Source: Metridium senile
Lineage: Eukaryota; Cnidaria; Anthozoa; Actiniaria; Metridiidae
Direction of reading: 5' to 3'
Assembly: GCA_949775045.1 (NCBI GenBank)
Contig: OX459098.1
Coordinates: 20,420,944-20,484,943, forward strand
DNA: 64,000 nt
In this document: positions 9,964 to 21,430 of the stretch, piece by piece
Layout of the letters: each line of letters begins with the position of its first letter
Numbering within the stretch: position 1 is the stretch's first letter
Position numbers and translations under genes: made by a program
The notes under the pieces: generated by a model
Told to the model about the DNA's origin: nothing
Database searches by the model: none
What the model saw: the letters and a program-made list of their open reading frames with translations, nothing else

Positions 9964-11662
9964 AAGATAATAAAAAATCTTATAAGTCTGTACTAGTTAG
10001 CCGCTGTAAATATAGCATAAAAAAATGTTCGTACTCGGCTTAGAACTGGCTAGCTCGTTTACATGTTGACATTGTTATTCACATGTTATTCTTTCGTCAC
10101 GTATTTGCTAAAGTTAGAATATGTTTCATTTAATTGCCAATAGCAAAAATCATAAACAATTACGTTTTTAAAATAGTTACATTTTCAAATACAGTGAACT
10201 GTAATGAACCAGTTTAATAAGCTAGTTCATGTTGATACATTTTATCCGCTTGAATAATAAAATAATAATATGGCACATTGGCTATATCGTTTAATAATAA
10301 CATTTTATATTATTCAATAAAGACTCTTAATAAACAATTCTAAACTTATATATAGCCCTCACTTGGTTGCTTATTAACTCGTGGATCGAAGATCCTCGAG
10401 TTATTGGGATGGGGCTTTTGAACCGGAAGTGTCACTCACTCACTCACTCACTCGCTCACTCACTAGACCGTCAGTGTAAACTTTTGAGCCCCAAGATCTC
10501 GGTCAGCGTACTTCGAGCACATGGATATTTGAAGGAATGATTTTTCGGTCGAAGTAATCGCGAATACTCTCATATTTTATGTGCTCACGCCACACGATTC
10601 GCAGTAGAATTACACATAAGTTTATGTCGAATGTTTTCGGAAATGGTCACTGTGCATTTTACTAAAGATCATGCAATTTACGAGCGAACTAAGCGAGCCA
10701 ACTTATTATGATCAAATTTATCGAGATATCTTCCCTGCTATAAACAGAAGCTACTTTTTATCCATCCTTTCATAATGCTATGGAATGGATTCACAACCAG
10801 TTACAAAGGACGAAGCTGTTATTACTGGATATTTAACAGTATTTCCGGTAAGCATTCTTAGAGACTAGAAGTGAAGACAACAACATTATAATAGTTTAGT
10901 GATGTTGTAGGGTAAATATATTGCTTATTGTAATTATTTCTTTTATATTTTTGATTAAAGTAACCAGTTTATCTGTCAATAGTTTAATTTTATTGACTAC
11001 TATTAATTCGTACAAATTCGAACGGCGATTGAAACAGGCGATTCTCGAGCTCTTAGCTTCTTGCACAGAACAACAAACTTATTCGCAAAACTTAAATCGC
11101 TTCACCCTATTATCTAGTAGTACAACTTAACGATCTATGTATATGTAGATGAAAGTAATATTTCTTTCTTTACAATATGTGAGATAACGTGATCGGTTTT
11201 AAACCTCCAGGTTGACCTCGACAACAACAAATAAACAGCTAAAACGGCCTCTCTAAAAACTACCCCAACAGCCCAAATCGCCTCAAATATAACACTAATT
11301 CAGTTCAATGACTATCTATTTTGCTTTTTCTGGCGTTTATTTTGCAAGAACAACTTAATAACACTGTTTCTTAGACACTCTTTGAACTCGCATGTATCTC
11401 TGCACGAACCGAAGATCGAACCAGGTAAATATCAGACTTGTCAGCGGATCACGGACTGAGGGAACGACGGACCGTAAGGGAAACGGACGACAACCAAAAA
11501 AATACAAATAACACAACAACATTGAATACTTATTTTTCGCTTCAAATCATCTCAAGCTAATCCGAGAAAATAATTACATAATCGTAATGGAGCGGTCTAA
11601 ACTGTAAGCGCTTTCAAAATGTTCTAATTATGATCCACGAGTTGGCCATAGGTGGCCTTTGA
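9964..11662. other. Interior of the 3.8-kb element, no gene seen
   Basis: A+T-rich, with a CACT/CTCA microsatellite at 10436-10465 and several short open frames (for example 10921-11130) without recognisable domains. CTCGTGGATC occurs at 10379 and, inverted, near 11632, a minor internal symmetry. Nothing here resembles a transposase. Confidence 0.5.
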
Positions 11663-11883
11663 TTTTTGTCTTACTTATTTAATGAATATTAACAATAGTT
11701 TATAATATATCATAATTTTGTTGTCGTGATTTTTTTTTTATTCCTTATTCCTTTTTACTTGGGATCATTTGCGGGCCGGTTCTGGGTTCATTTGCGGGCC
11801 TGGGATCATTTGCGGGACGGTTCTGGGTTCATTTGCGGGCCTGGGATCATTTGCGGGCCTGGGTTCATTTGCGGGCCTGTACA
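11663..11883 (-). repeat. Right terminal inverted repeat of the 3.8-kb element
   Basis: Read on the minus strand it begins TGTACAGGCCCGCAAATG and repeats the subunit order of the left arm, with one visible substitution in the first ~127 nt. It lacks the ~17-bp insertion of the left arm and ends inward at AAGTAAGACAAAAA. Confidence 0.85.
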
Positions 11884-11887
11884 GTAC

Positions 11888-12959
11888 CGGCCTTCACATA
11901 GCAAGGATCATGTCACATGACGTCATTATCAAGCGGTATCACGTGTCAGCGAAGAGTGTTGAAGTCTTTCAAAAGTGACGCGCAGAGACTGAGGCGAGAG
12001 AGTATAGTCAATCTTGTCGCCCTTATTCTCCCTGTGCCAAAACTTCACTCGATCGATCGGTCTTAGTCGAGTTTTTACTAATACTGAACTGTAAAAAGTA
12101 AAAAGTAGAGAAAATGAATAACAAAATAGTTTTAAAATATTTTTACCATAATGCCATCAAAATAGAACCGCAAAATTTAGATACATTTCAAAGTGGTTAA
12201 AACTTAATTAAAAAGCATTTATATCCGTTATATCGGTGGATTAAAATTGGCAGTTATAACAAATAAAACATTTAAAAAAATCATTTTTTTTGTACTTCTA
12301 CTGTCAAAGTATTATGAAAATCTTTCAACATGGTTAAAACTTAATAAAATGGATGCTGCAACAAATATAACCTATGGATATTAAATTCTCTTGTCCATAT
12401 TTTTCGCGCAATTATTGATATTAAAGATTTTTATGTGTGTGAACAGATTTTTATGTGTGTGAAAGATGGAACAAAAAACTCAGCTAAACAATTCGACTGT
12501 GTGATATATCTGAGGGAAGTTCCACATAGTGAATCACCCACACTAGACTACAGAAAATGAGAAAAATATTGATACTGTGGAAGACTCTGATACTGATCAA
12601 CAGAAAGTATTTTATACACTGCCTTAGTGGCGTTTGTAAATCTGATTGTTTAAATTTTTTCTTTTGATTTTTACGGACGATATTACAAATGTTAAACACA
12701 AGGAAAAACTGCAAGAAATCCTATCAGTGGTTTCCTGGGTATAAGATTTTTTAGTGTTCTGAAGGGCGGATCTGATGCGTTGTAAATATAGACATGGGCG
12801 GTATCAATAAGAGAATATTAAGTAAGTTTACAAATTATCTCTTGACGGCATATAAAGATTATTTACGGCTGTGTTCTCAAACAAATTAATATTTTCTTCA
12901 GCTAGCGTTTCTTAAATTATTATCAATCAATGATTAATATATGGAATGATTTCTGATAA
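11888..12959. other. Intergenic stretch, no gene seen
   Basis: A+T-rich sequence without a plausible coding frame. A 20-bp direct duplication (ATTTTTATGTGTGTGAA-type) lies near 12427-12465. Nothing else recognised. Confidence 0.5.
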
Positions 12960-13190
12960 GGGGCGGACCATTAGATTTTTGAGGGGGGAGGGGGGGGGGG
13001 GGGGGTTTGGGCAAATTGTTTTTGCAGGAATTGTTTTTCCCATTCTACGTACGTGCAGGAATCTTTTTTTTCAACTTGCACGAATCTTTTTTTTGCTGTG
13101 CACGATTTTTCTTTTTTTCTTTAATTCTGTGCTAGAATTTTGTTGGGGGGATTTGCCCAACACCCCCTCAAAAATCTAATAGTCCACCCC
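12960..13190. repeat. PIF/Harbinger-like MITE, copy 1
   Basis: The left end GGGGCGGACCATTAGATTTT and the reverse-complemented right end GGGGTGGACTATTAGATTTT form an inverted repeat of about 28 bp continuing into GAGGGGG. TAA stands outside both ends (12957-12959 and 13191-13193). A 3-bp TWA target duplication with GG-starting ends is the hallmark of PIF/Harbinger. The body is G- and T-rich without coding capacity. Confidence 0.75.
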
Positions 13191-13318
13191 TAATATAGTG
13201 ATGATGATGATGATGATTGCGGTGGTAAGAATGATAACAATGAAGCTGGTGATGTTTATAATTAAATGGTGAGGACCAGTAATAAGTGATCATCATGAAA
13301 ATGAAATTATACTCCAGT

Positions 13319-13520
13319 TTCGTGGTAGAGTCGCATGAGTGTGAAAAACTTACGGCATGGTCCGTGCAGTGCCGTGACCGTGGACGTGCGGTGTCTGAGC
13401 ATTCTCATTGGACGAGCATTGATCGCTGTGATTGGTTCATAGGATGTCGTTATTTCCGTGACGTGTTAGGCGCCGTAACTTTTCACAGTCATAAGAAATC
13501 TGCTCTATCGGGCACCGCTG
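13319..13520. repeat. CCGTG-rich MITE, copy 2
   Basis: Near the left end ATGAGTGTGAAAAACTTACG faces ATGACTGTGAAAAGTTACGG on the opposite strand at the right end. Between them are CCGTG/ACGTG words. The right end shares AGAAATCTGCTCTAT with the partial copy near 7070. Confidence 0.5.
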
Positions 13521-13740
13521 TACAGTTTGTACAAAAGGCGCGGATAACCTCGAGTTCAGCAAAAATGTGATTTCTATTGTTTAACGATATCATATTTCCG
13601 TGCTTTGCTTTGAATTTGCGGTGATAGATAACGTTAAACTGCATGGAGCATTAAGATATAATGGTGAGGATGATGAGCTGCAAGAGTGTTATATAGATTC
13701 GCCGTTGGCATGGTGATCAATCTAAACATACACCTAGTGT

Positions 13741-13939
13741 AGAACCATGAAACAAAATCAAATTGTTAGTGTATAATAGTTCTTATTTAGCTACTATTAG
13801 TTACTATAGAAGACAAGTAAAGTTGTAATAAGGTATTGTTTTCTTTTGTATTTGATGTTTTTGGTTGAGTGATACTGACTAAATAGTCACAAAATAAAAA
13901 CTATTAATTAGTAACTATTTTGTTTTTATTTCATGGTTC
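13741..13939. repeat. A+T-rich MITE with AGAACCATGAAA ends
   Basis: The left end AGAACCATGAAACAAAAT pairs with the right end ATTTTGTTTTTATTTCATGGTTC apart from small indels. TAGTGT occurs outside both ends (13735-13740 and 13940-13945) and is a plausible target duplication. Inner CTATTAGTTACTA also has an inverted partner. Confidence 0.6.
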
Positions 13940-14075
13940 TAGTGTTTTCGCTTTATCATATTATAACTACACGCGCTTAGTGCGTTTACTCAGGCTACGT
14001 CATAGATCGAGAAGTTGTGGTTTACCTGTGGCATTACGTCATGTGTAATCTCGACACAACGATAGACCCATACAA

Positions 14076-14422
14076 GGGAGCACGGCAGACTGTTGTTTGT
14101 GGTTTGGATATATTCGTTCTTTTGAAGGTTTTAAATTACAACCATCTTTTCAAAGTTTTAGTACATAAACGGCTTATTTCGTCAATCGACTGATGAGTAA
14201 AAATGCGGGCACAAATATCATTGCCGAGCGAGTCCCGTAGGGACGAGCAATGTACGAGTGTCACCCGAGAGTTGTAACTCCCCGCGAGCCCCGCATTTTT
14301 CCCTTGCTGGCAGATAGTCCCATTGATGTATTAAATTTAAAACGTTGAAAAGATCGTTGTAATTTAAAACCTTCTAAAGATCGAATATATCCAAACCACA
14401 AACAACAGTCTGCCGTGCTCCC
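14076..14422. repeat. Foldback MITE with ~85-bp inverted arms
   Basis: GGGAGCACGGCAGACTGTTG at 14076 is mirrored by its reverse complement ending at 14422. The pairing continues for about 85 bp through GGTTTTAAATTACAA with few mismatches. The centre has its own inner palindrome (AAAATGCGGG ... CCCCGCATTTT) and a GC-rich block. No coding capacity. Confidence 0.8.
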
Positions 14423-15818
14423 TTAAGACTCAGGCTTCCCTGCGTGGTATAAAGTCCGCTATTTCAAAACATTGAATAGTGCATTAATTTAAAAATAAAA
14501 AGTAATTATAAATATAGCTCGATCTGCTCCACAATTGTAGCTATTATGTTGTTTCGGATAGAATACACCAAAAATAAAATGAATAGTTAATCGGACAATA
14601 TTACATGGCCCAAAATGCATTTCGGAATGCACTATTCAGTATTCATAGCCAGTATTCAACGTATTTTGAAAAAGCTGTAAATTGAAGTATGGTGATGGTC
14701 TGCTCCTGTGATGGTTCAATTACGATGTTGGAGATTGGATGCACAATCACACGATCTCAATCTTGAAGACTTCATGACGAAACTTCGTGTTCTACGTTTA
14801 ATAGACTGTTGTACTGGTGCACTTACGAACCCTGCATGGCCCCCTGGGACCCTAGCTGATGGAGAATCCTGATATGAAACGCCTGCCGGTCCCACATGAA
14901 GTGAATAGTTAGTTATCAATGAGAATGAAATGAAAAACTATGTCATTGTTTTATCTCAGTTAAATCTAGATTCACATCATCGATAACATGCTGCAGAAGG
15001 GAGGCGCGCACCTGCTCATCAACGAAATTAGTTTTATTATAAGTAATTAAAACTATGTGCAACGAGAATAATTAGTAATAACCTCTCTCAACAAAAGAGT
15101 GATATTCTCCGGATGTTCAGCGGTTCGTGATTTCACTGCGAGAGGATATCAGTTCACGTATTTGGCATTGAGTTACGACATTCCTTTACATATATCTTTC
15201 GTGGTTTTGATGACGTCGACACGATTCTACAGAAATAATAATAGTTGTGTAGTGGTAATCTAAGCAACTGTATTTATCTACTAACGCTGATAGTGTTTAT
15301 CAGACTAGTGTGGATGCCTTGGACGACAGAATCTGTTCGAGTTGGACTTTGGTGATCACAAAGGCGCAAAGGTGATCGGTTTTTGATCGATCAGAATATT
15401 TTCAAATCTGGTTGCTCTTAATTAGAAACCGTTATTGAAAGATCCTTTGCAGCTACGTACTTGTGTGTACTTCGTAGCATAAAGACCGCTATAACAAGAT
15501 TGTTTGGAGTAGTTTGAAAGCGATATTGAAGAGGATACAACTCTCGGCCGGAGGTTTCACTTTTTATGTTTGTTTTCTGTACTACACGTCCTACATCCTT
15601 CCAAAATGGTCTAGCTGGTTAAGCAGTGGTGTTCAAAGCGGTTTTTCGGTTAACAAAGCTAATTTCAGGTTAATTGAGAACAAACGATTCAAACAACAAG
15701 CCCATCTAAAGAACACAAGCTGATTTTGTACAAGGTTTCTTCAAATTTGAACAAATTGCTTGGCGTGAGTAGTGAAGATTCCCTAAAAGATTATCTTCCG
15801 GCTCTCTAAATCTGCGTC
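14423..15818. other. Upstream region of the K2P channel gene
   Basis: No coding frame is convincing; the frames at 14716-14919 and 15514-15723 have no domain. The 5' UTR and promoter of the channel gene are expected here. An in-frame TAA nine bases before the channel ATG closes its frame. Confidence 0.5.
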
Positions 15819-18800
15819 ATGAATGAAGGAATGCTCAAAGTTCTTTTGCTTTGGCTTTTATACCTCGTTTATATGATCTTGGGAGCTTTAACCTTTATGA
15901 AACTAGAACACGAGAATGAGAAAACAATCGTGGATCATTTTAACAAGTTATTTCAAGAGTTTAACGCAACGAAAAATGTATCAGACGCGCTAATGAATGA
16001 TTTATCAAACTTGTTCCGTGAAGCGTTTTCGATGGGTATTGACCCTTATAATCCTCAGTACCAAAGCAAATGGGATTTTGCTGGCTCATTCTACTTTGTG
16101 GGGACCGTCTTAACCACGATAGGTAAGTGTAATAGGAGTTTTACAACTCAAGTTTATTTAGTCGTCGCCTGGTTTGTAAAACGTTGATTTGTTTGAGTAA
16201 CTTCAGTTTTTGGCTCCCGCAGTGTAAACACTCTTTCTCACTCACTTTCCATCTTAATTATTTTTATTGATGTCCTTAAGCAGCTAAACTATCGTAAATC
16301 AAACAAAACCAAACTGATTTAAAGTGGGTTAAAAACATTGTTAAACCTTTATTGAAGTGTAGGCGTTAAGATTTCTCAAACCGAATACAAATTCGATTCT
16401 GAGCTCAAAGCGTATCTTAATCTCCATCTAGTGATGAACAAACTACGCCACATCTGTGTTCTCTTTTCCATGGAGAATGATTGAACGGTCTGACCTCGAC
16501 CAAGCCGGATACACACGTTTTCTTGCTCTCAAAAAGTGAAATTCATACTCTATAACTTTGGCGGAACTGTAGAATATTTATATAATGAACTATATTAATT
16601 ATATTGCTCCTTCGCGCTAGTTATGTTTAGGATTTTTATCAGACATGTATTCTCTTGTTGTTGGTGATCAAAACCGCAATTCAGGCCCGGTTTTGAGTAA
16701 TTAAAAAAGATTTAATCGACTCAAACCAACCAGGATACAAGAGGTTTATTTACAATACTCACTGTCTCCAAAACGTTTTTGACCCATTGAAAACAAACGA
16801 TTGGAAAGATAATATAGAATAGAATAAATAATAAAATAATCTAGAATTTTCTTTTGGACGTTATTGAATAATCACTATCCAGTGCTTATATTATCGTGTT
16901 TACGCGTAATACAAATTGACCAAAAAGTCTTCTCTAGAATGTTCTTTTGTCCTGAAGAGATTTCTGTCAAAACTATCTGGGAGAGGAACGTTTCCCTGTC
17001 AACAACTATATACAATGAAGGAATGGGAGCCAAAAATTCTACCAACATTAAAACAGCCTGCATAAAGTGATGATACATGAACTACTTTGGTTAGAATACT
17101 TTGGTCAAATAACGCTATTCCATGGAGTTCTAATCTTTTCCTTTCATCTTCTTTTCCATTTCTTTTCATTAACTTTTCTTTTTTTCTAAACTTTTCTTTC
17201 ATCTCTTTATATTTTCCTCCGTATCTTTTCTTCTTTCCTTTTTCGGTCGTTCTTGATACGGCCCTCTGATCCTTACAATAATCCAAGCTCTACAAATGAT
17301 ATAGGTCATCATAGGTCATCACAATTAATAACTGAAACGTTAGTTATAAATAGATTTGGAAAAAAATAGGATTTGACATGCTGGCCCTCACCGTGCTCTT
17401 CAATCCTCGACTCTTTTCTACGTTCGAACTCGCCCATCGCTCGATGATTGATACACATCGGTTAGAGTCTTAGTAAACTTAGACTGCGAGCAGTCCCTGC
17501 TTTTCTCTCATGATTCCGAAAATTAGCATTTTTAAATCGTGGACTTGTGGGATTGGGGGCGAGAAGGGGAGGGGAGAAGGGGGAGGAGAAAAGCTCGTTT
17601 TCCTCGGAATCCGGAGTGAAAAGTATATAGGGACTGCTCGCAGTCTAGAGTAAACTATGAATTTGTGCATGTTCTTTTGTTAGCTGAAACTAGACCGCAA
17701 AATAGTTCCTGCTCTTACGCGAAAACTCCGGCAGAGGAATTGAGTTGAAGTTCGTTCGAGGGCCTCTCCCCACCCCTCCCCTCATTCTCTCTCCCATAGC
17801 CTCATGGGACCAGGCTACCAATCACGGATTAAGATATTTGAACGATCAATCGTTGCTAGCAAATCAGCAGTAGAGCTAAATACAGCCAGACTGTACTGAT
17901 AAAGTCATTCAATTTTATCTGTAAAAATATATAATTAGTAAATTAGGTGAAAATCCAATTGTAAATATTAATTAATAAATAGAAACATATAACAAGATTA
18001 ATTATTAGATTATTAGATATACCTATAGTTTAGTTAATTCAATTGTATAGGTAGATCAAAATCAGCATACATGTAAATATTTTAATGGGCCAGATTGGAA
18101 AAAAGTACGACTTTATTTGAAACCCAATAAAGATTTATTATTATTATTATTACTATGTTATTTGAAATAAGACAAGTGCAGACACAGTAAATAAAAACCA
18201 GCAAATCTCTTGGGTCTTTGATGTATATGTTGTGCGCGCATGCGTTATAAAGGTAGAATTGAAACTAGTGCCTATTCGATTCGAATTCACCGTGTAAATG
18301 TAGTAATGAGTATCAGGCTCTCAGTTCCCCTCGGAAGGCATGATATCTGTGATATGATTCTCAGGCTAAGTGTAGATAAGAGATAAAATTGTACAAATCC
18401 GGAAATATATAGTAACCTTTTTAACAAGATATTAATGTAGAAGTTGGAATTTAATTAAATGTGTTTATATTATTTCAGGATTTGGTCTCACAGCTCCCAT
18501 TACTACATCGGGTCAAGTGTGTTTTCTTATATACGCCCTACTAGGTATACCACTCAACGTTCTTCTCTTCAACACTTTACTGGATCAAACTGTAAACTTA
18601 TTTACCTGGATTCTTACAAGTATAAACCGGCACTGGCGAAATCGACAAGCTACCGTGAATTTCAACGGTACACCACGGTCTGATAGAGCTGGTTCGAACT
18701 GGGAGCCTTGTACTGTCCATATTGCTTTAACGTGTTTTGTGGTTGTTAGTTTAGTAATACTACTTGCAGCACCTTTATTTGTATTCTTAGAGAACTGGTC

Positions 18801-19578
18801 TTTCTTCGAGTCTGTGTACTTTTCAGTCGTTGCTTTTACAACTGTAGGATTTGGTGATTTTGTCCCTAGTGGTTTTCATTCGGGAAGTGGAGAGAATTTA
18901 ACGCCACATTATCGAGTAGGGAATTGGTTAGTTATTATAATTGGTACTGTATTCATGTATACATCTACAGCCTTGATGGCTAGTGTGTATAAACAATGTC
19001 TTGATAAAGCTATACAGAAATGCCGTAAACGATTCAAAAGAACTACTGGATTAAATCGCATAACGACCTCACCCCAGGCTCCCTCGACTCCTATCCGTGA
19101 GCGCACGCCTTCTTTGAGCCCAATGCGCGATGAACGGAAGAGAGAGGTGGCAGCGCGCGCTCTTCAAAACTGGCGAAAAAAACCCCAAAGCATTGGGCCT
19201 GTAAATCAAGTTGAAGCTTCAATATGGAAAAGAAGAATGTTGTCAAATAACGAAGATAATATTCTACAAAATACTGATAGTAATTGTCTTCGGCTTGATG
19301 ATAATCATTCATTAAATACAAAAATTAAAGGACAGACCGACATTGAGGAACTCAGTTCGCTGGAAGTCAAACTAGCGAAAGAGTACAATCAGCTTGTCAA
19401 ACAAATTCAACAAAAGAGGGAGAGTTTAAAATCGAAAAAGATGACTTCAAATGAAGATCATGGGATTGATAATGGCGTAGCCATAATGATATCGAGTCCT
19501 GAGACTACTTGCACGCCTCCTTTAACTATTAAAACAGACGATAACATCAGTATTGTATCGAACAATAGTTGTACTTAG
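15819..19578 (+). CDS. Two-pore-domain potassium channel, THIK-like
   Basis: Two coding exons, 15819-16122 and 18479-19578, give 467 residues. The donor ATAG|GTAAGT and acceptor TTTCAG|GA split the first selectivity filter codon, a typical K2P intron site. Transmembrane segments lie at about 5-28, 113-138, 180-204 and 251-272. The first pore loop reads TTIGFG (98-103) and the second TTVGFG (222-227). The long first extracellular loop (about 30-85) is the K2P cap. GFG in both filters and the M4 region YRVGNW...YTSTALMASVYKQ resemble KCNK12/13. Such channels carry background potassium current as dimers. The ~195-residue cytoplasmic tail has a Pro/Ser-rich part and a final coiled-coil-like stretch (EELSSLEVKLAKEYNQL). 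The start is fixed by an upstream in-frame stop. Confidence 0.93.
17480..17647. repeat. MITE with TAGACTGCGAGCAGTC ends
   Basis: TAGACTGCGAGCAGTCCCT at 17480-17498 is exactly reverse-complemented at 17629-17647. The inner part is G-rich. A related but different end type (TAGACTGCAAAA) bounds the element at 20809-20917. Confidence 0.8.
18060..18155 (+). repeat. Possible LINE 3' tail
   Basis: CAATAAAGATTTATTATTAT continues as a TTA microsatellite. An AATAAA-like signal running into short tandem repeats is typical of truncated CR1/L2-like copies. No coding sequence adjoins it. Confidence 0.3.
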
Positions 19579-20008
19579 ATTGCATGACAGTAGAGTAGAC
19601 TATAGTGATTTTTCTTCGTCTGTGAAAGTAGTAGTACACACTCCCATTGTTTTCTTTCGACTATTCCTCACTAACTAGTCTACTTCGTTGCACGGACGAA
19701 GGAGCATCACTCTAGTAGGGCGTATCATCGTTAGGGGGACGAGAGTTGCAATCATATTTATCAGCTGGAAGTGTATGTTGTTGGTAGTAATTTTACAGAT
19801 CTATTGACAAGGGCGAATGAAGATTATTATAAAAACACCCGCATTGTTTATAGAAGTGTGTAACTTTATTATGAGTGGACTATTACTTATTTTGTTTTAA
19901 ACAAAGTGTGAATTAATGCGCAAAGATTACGTAGCCTGCGTGAAGCAAACCCCTCGAGTTTTGTGTTCGTCTGCACATAGACTAAGATCACGCAGCCTTC
20001 ATGCTTAG

Positions 20009-20235
20009 GGACGGACCATTTGATTTTTGTAGGGGGTGGGTAGATTTTCAGCGTGCTCGAAATATTTTTTTCGCCCTCCAGTGTTGCAGTATTTTTTATT
20101 GCTGTACCAAGCTATACTTTGTTTTGCCATATTGACGTTGCACGATTTTTTTTTTAGGTTGGAGAGCTTGCTCGATATTTTTTTTGGGATTTAACCAACC
20201 CCCCCCCCCCCTACAAATATTAAATGGTCCTTCCC
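20009..20235. repeat. PIF/Harbinger-like MITE, copy 2
   Basis: The left end GGGACGGACCATTTGATTTT and the reverse-complemented right end GGGAAGGACCATTTAATATT match the element at 12960-13190 in their GGACCATT core. TTA is present outside both ends (20006-20008 and 20236-20238), the expected TWA target duplication. Confidence 0.75.
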
Positions 20236-20333
20236 TTAGGCTACAGTATTTATTTTGTAGTGTATTTATTTAATAGTCCTTTCTCAAGAAACAGATAATC
20301 ATATCTTTAAGTCTAGCTGCGTCAGTTTGAGCA

Positions 20334-20390
20334 TAGCCTGAGTATCAGGCTCTCTCCTCCCCTCCCCAGAAGGGCCTGATACTCAGGCTA
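20334..20390. repeat. Short hairpin, TAGCCTGAGTATCAGGC arms
   Basis: TAGCCTGAGTATCAGGC is reverse-complemented at the other end with a C/T-rich 23-bp loop. A diverged partner (GAGTATCAGGCTCTC) occurs near 18308 in the K2P intron. Confidence 0.7.
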
Positions 20391-20555
20391 GTTTGAGCAC
20401 TTTTTGTGACAACTTGGGCAAATGCTTTTTTTCAATCACAATAAAAAATTAATAGAATAAAACAGACGAATTATAACTCAGTAACTTTATTGACACTGTA
20501 AGTACCTTACATAATTTGTCAAACTAACATCTACACTCTCTCGGTTAAACTGCCC

Positions 20556-20699
20556 AGTAGAGTACAAACACTAAAAGTGTGCAATACTTTGTACTATTTA
20601 CCACTAAATAGTGTTGATTAAACAATAGAGAACAAAAGAATTTGCATAATTTAGCAGTATTTAGTGGTAGTTGCATACTTTTAGTGTTTGTACTCTACT
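20556..20699. repeat. 144-bp MITE with perfect 23-bp inverted repeats
   Basis: AGTAGAGTACAAACACTAAA plus AGT at 20556-20578 is exactly mirrored at 20677-20699. Pairing continues imperfectly inward (CCACTAAATA against TATTTAGTGG). Confidence 0.85.
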
Positions 20700-20808
20700 T
20701 TTTATAATCACTAAATTCAAAGCTATTCTTTTCGTTTTTCTAAAAGTCTGAACGATTTATTTTTATTATTATTAAACAACTTTAACCATAACATTTGTAA
20801 TACATTGT

Positions 20809-20917
20809 TAGACTGCAAAATAGCCCCAATATTCATGTGAAACTCCGCTGAAAACCGTGAAATACTGCAGACAGACCGCGTGCGAGAATTGAGAATTGGG
20901 GACTGTTTTGCAGTCTA
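20809..20917. repeat. MITE with TAGACTGCAAAA ends
   Basis: TAGACTGCAAAATAG and CCCCAAT on the left face ATTGGGGACTGTTTTGCAGTCTA on the right (imperfect pairing). Similar ends to 17480-17647, so probably the same broad family. Confidence 0.65.
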
Positions 20918-21430
20918 TCGTAAACAGTATTTTAAAAAACATTTCCAATATTAACTTCAAACACCACTATAGTCTAGAATCTTGAATGAAACGTTGGTAA
21001 TTGAACATTTAGACCTAGCTTTTTCCAAGAGCTTGACATCACAAAGTGAATCGGTATGTCATTTCGACTTTTTAAGACTGCGTACATTTTGTACAAATTT
21101 AGAGGAAACAACTTTTGCGAGTGCTCTGAAAACCTAGAAGTTTTATAATAAAACAAAACTACATCGACTTTAAAGACTTTGAATACTATAAGCAAAAACT
21201 ATAAGCGATTTGTTATCATGTACTTGCTCATGAATACGAAGCCTATCTAATTCAAGTAGACAATTTTGTACAAAGTACAAGAACAGACTTCGAATGTGGT
21301 TTCGGAGTTAGTAAAAACACGACAGCAATTTGCATATTAAAGTAATAAACAATTGTGTCTTTACTCTAACAGAATGTCATATTTCAACTGTCCCTTTGTA
21401 TACGAGTCAGTATAACTTCAAAGAGGATGT

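Larger units (their letters stand above)
8086..11883. mobile_element. 3.8-kb element with ~230-bp terminal inverted repeats, GTAC target duplication
   Basis: Both ends read TGTACAGGCCCGC inward. The arms (8086-8325 and 11663-11883) are near-identical over the first ~127 nt. GTAC stands directly outside each end (8082-8085 and 11884-11887), and the host MITE needs only one GTAC there, so this is a target-site duplication. No transposase or reverse transcriptase is recognisable in the 3.3-kb middle, so the copy is non-autonomous. The middle contains a small ORF with a signal peptide (8893), a 260-bp tandem duplication, a perfect palindrome and a CACT microsatellite (10436-10465). Subterminal tandem repeats inside long inverted arms recall foldback-type elements, but I cannot name the superfamily. 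Confidence 0.75.
7829..11893. repeat. MITE (AAGGCCGGTACACACTA ends) split by a later insertion
   Basis: The left part is 7829-8085 and the right remnant 11884-11893. The left end reads AAGGCCGGTACACACTAAGC. If the 3.8-kb insert at 8086-11883 is ignored, the right end reads, reverse-complemented, AAGGCCGGTACACACTAGGC, restoring a matching inverted repeat that continues through AACACGACGCGG. The interior is about 250 bp, GC-rich for this window, with no coding frame. The insertion hit the GTAC within the right terminal repeat and duplicated it. Confidence 0.7.
16123..18478. other. K2P intron with repeats
   Basis: A 2.36-kb intron. It contains a pyrimidine-rich stretch (17140-17240), a hairpin MITE (17480-17647), a G-rich block and a LINE-like tail near 18060-18155. 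GTCATCATAG is repeated near 17305. No coding exon recognised. Confidence 0.7.
19579..21430. other. Intergenic stretch between convergent genes
   Basis: Contains the 3' UTR of the channel gene on the left, four small inverted-repeat elements (separate entries) and the 3' end of the zinc-finger gene on the right. No other gene seen; the minus-strand frame at 20974-21195 has no recognisable domain. Confidence 0.6.

Noticed and set aside
10436..10465. CACT repeat as a regulatory site
   Set aside because: Plain tetranucleotide microsatellite with no supporting context.
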